A DNA stretch of 15,896 nt from Amoebophrya sp. AT5.2 (taxonomy: Eukaryota > Sar > Dinophyceae > Syndiniales > Amoebophryaceae): contig RXOD01005104.1 in NCBI GenBank assembly GCA_005223375.1, forward strand, positions 1-15,896. The letters run 5' to 3'. The notes under the pieces were generated by a model. That model was not told where the DNA came from, searched no databases, and saw nothing but the letters and a program-made list of their open reading frames with translations. Every line of letters begins with the position of its first letter. Positions within the stretch are counted from its first letter, which is position 1. The translations under genes were made by a program, and so were the position numbers. Of the stretch, positions 14,272 to 15,896 are shown piece by piece.

Positions 14272-15896
14272 ATGAGAACCTCCCATGTCCTTCAGGTGGA
14301 ACCGGCTAATGTTTTTCTATGCTTGTATTTAGAGTGTAAATTTTTATGTTTTATCCCTCCCAGGCACGTCTACAAAATTCGCGTCCGGGCCCGCCTGCTG
14401 TCACGTGCCGAAAAAGCAGAGTGCTACGACGCTCCTGGACCAGCTACGACCTACAAGCAATCACTTTCGCGGGTCTCCTGGGTTTGGCGCAGTTTTTCGT
14501 TTTCTGGTGCATCTTTCTGCGGTCGGAGGAGAGCAACTTTCGATTTCAGCCCCACCTGTTTGTCTCAGCAAGATTGGGGGGCGAACGTTCGGCAGCAACA
14601 ATAAACGGCACGACCCTGGACGACGAGGGGCCGGACGAAGCAAAGGAGGTGCTGCCCAACGGGTACTTCCTACAAGAGGAGGGATCCTTGTCCTCGTGGA
14701 GCGCTGAAATGAACAGCACCCGGGAGGACGACCTGGGCGAGTCGTCGGAAATACTGCCCAGCGGGTACTTCCTCCAAGGTGAGGGGTCCTGGAGCGCTGT
14801 TGAAACCAACTCGCCACAGCCTGACGACCACCGGTTCGTCTCCACGGACCATTCGGGCGGGACAAGCAGTACCCTCGAGGATGCAGCGGGAATCGTACCC
14901 GACGGGGACCTCTCGGAACATCGGCATGACGAGGATGCCGACAGTGCCGCGGACGAAGTCGACGAAAGTGGTTACCGGGAGCAACACGTCGAACAACCAC
15001 AACAGCACAAGTTCCCCTCTGCGATGCGAAGAAAATCCGCGCTGCAGAGCTCCAAGCGAACAGAAACCCGCGACGAGCAAGAAACTTCACTGACTGAGAT
15101 GGCCTCCTCCTTTACCGGCCGGAGCCGCGAAACGGTCTCGAGGTTACCGTTGCGTTTGGGACTCAAAGTCGTGCCGTGGGGTGTCGTGGGCAGCGGCGGC
15201 AGCAAGCACCCGGGCTCAAGCACGGTAATCGTCGATCCCGCGGGACTTTCATTTATAAAGGGAGACGCGCCGGTCGGTAAAGCGGGAGGAGCATCCGGAG
15301 CGATTTACAAGTTTCTTGGCGAGCAAGCAGTGAAAGATGCCTTTCAGTCAGACGTCCGGCATCATGTGAAAAAGGCCGGGCATGCGCGGTTCTACAAGTA
15401 CGGCAAAACTTCCGTGATTCACGCTGTTGGCCCCAATTTCCGTGGCACCCACGCCCATCCCGGCGACCATCGTTTTCCCGTAACAAGGCTCGCAACGACC
15501 TACAAACACATTTTCCTCGAAGCCGCCGAAGCGAAAAAAAGCAACCCCAAGCTGAAGCATCTTCGCTTGCTGCCGGTGAGTTCGGGAGTATTCAACTGTT
15601 GCGAACCACACACGCACAGTGGACTCATGGAGTGTTCTCATAAAAAGCACCACAAACTTTGTGTCCATCATTTTCCGGAGAAGACAGCCGCTGCGATCCT
15701 CAAGGGGTGGGAAAAAATTGGCCGAAGCAAGCAGCTGCTCATCAACGAATTCGCATCCGTGACACTCTGCATCTACAACGACGTCTCCAGCATCTACAAC
15801 TTTGCGGACTACAGACGCGAGGTGAGAAAACATGCGACCTTGTACAAAGAAGGCGACCCGGACATGAGCCACCACGGCGGGCAGCACCCGGCGAGC
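14272..15896 (+). CDS. Membrane-anchored macro-domain protein with N-terminal repeats (3' partial)
   Basis: Exon 1 (14272-14295, encoding MRTSHVLQ) joins by a 68-nt GT-AG intron (14296-14363, good pyrimidine tract) to an exon open to the window end: 519 residues so far. Residues about 41-62 (core FAGLLGLAQFFVFWCIFL) form one hydrophobic span after a basic stretch, as in a signal anchor or long signal peptide. An acidic, disordered region with repeats follows (about 95-210). The macro domain starts near residue 295: VIVDPAG, then AGGASGAIYKFLG (the GG-x-G-AI loop), SVIHAVGPNF, and LRLLPVSSGVF. Macro domains bind or hydrolyse ADP-ribose derivatives. The usual first-loop Asn residues of VNAAN are replaced by Asp-Pro-Ala-Gly, so hydrolase activity of the MacroD type is doubtful. 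A His/Cys-rich segment (about 428-453) is unusual. The stop codon lies beyond the window. Confidence 0.82.
14640..14920 (+). repeat. Internal protein repeat in the macro-domain protein
   Basis: EVLPNGYFLQEEGS (from 14646) and EILPSGYFLQGEGS (from 14748) are 34 residues apart and are followed by similar WSA..E..NS segments. A degraded third copy, GIVPDGDLSE, starts at 14889. DNA identity between the first two copies is high, which suggests recent tandem duplication. Confidence 0.75.

Noticed and set aside
14405..14707. 100-codon + strand frame overlapping the macro-domain gene
   Set aside because: A different frame of the same exon; the macro frame is continuous from 14364 to the window end and contains the family motifs.
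1..15896. CRISPR arrays, insertion sequences, rRNA, tRNA or a dinoflagellate spliced-leader RNA gene
   Set aside because: No regularly spaced repeats, transposase frames, rRNA blocks, cloverleaf-compatible segments or leader-like sequence were found by eye on either strand.

Overview
The window is nuclear DNA of a eukaryote. Genes are split by short AT-rich introns, exons are GC-rich with frequent low-complexity inserts, and there is no operon structure. All six recognisable genes lie on the + strand. That unidirectional order, an SF-assemblin gene (a striated-fibre protein of algae and alveolates), and direct-repeat-flanked introns without usable GT-AG borders all point to an alveolate. A dinoflagellate-lineage parasite such as Amoebophrya (Syndiniales) is my best guess. 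This is inference: no rRNA, spliced-leader RNA or other species marker is present.

Layout. (1) 1-1467: 3' part of a protein with an actin-fragmin-kinase-like catalytic domain, cut by the left edge. (2) 1922-3374: SF-assemblin, six exons, 271 aa, rebuilt from coiled-coil continuity. (3) 4100-5093: a small DPY-30-motif protein whose second intron carries a 90-bp near-perfect palindrome. (4) 5824-8685: mitochondrial electron-transfer flavoprotein:ubiquinone oxidoreductase (ETF-QO), four exons, with one intron that cannot be GT-AG. (5) 10261-13296: a 1011-aa class 3 lipase of diacylglycerol-lipase type. (6) 14272 to the right edge: a membrane-anchored, repeat-bearing macro-domain protein, open at the window end. 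The gaps (454 to 1575 nt) show only small repeats and hairpins.

Functionally the genes are a mixed set. SF-assemblin and the DPY-30 protein both fit a flagellar/basal-body apparatus. ETF-QO feeds electrons from fatty-acid and amino-acid oxidation into ubiquinone. The lipase probably acts on membrane or storage glycerolipids. The macro protein probably binds ADP-ribose or a related ligand next to a membrane. No pathway links them; the shared strand suggests co-oriented transcription.

The most interesting signal is in the introns. Nine introns of 68-186 nt are GT-AG. Two much longer ones (about 454 and 507 nt) are instead bounded by exact direct repeats of 6 and 5 bp and contain inverted repeats, and one GT-AG intron in SF-assemblin is bounded by an exact 8-bp repeat. 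These are features expected of transposon-like introns (introners) with target-site duplications.
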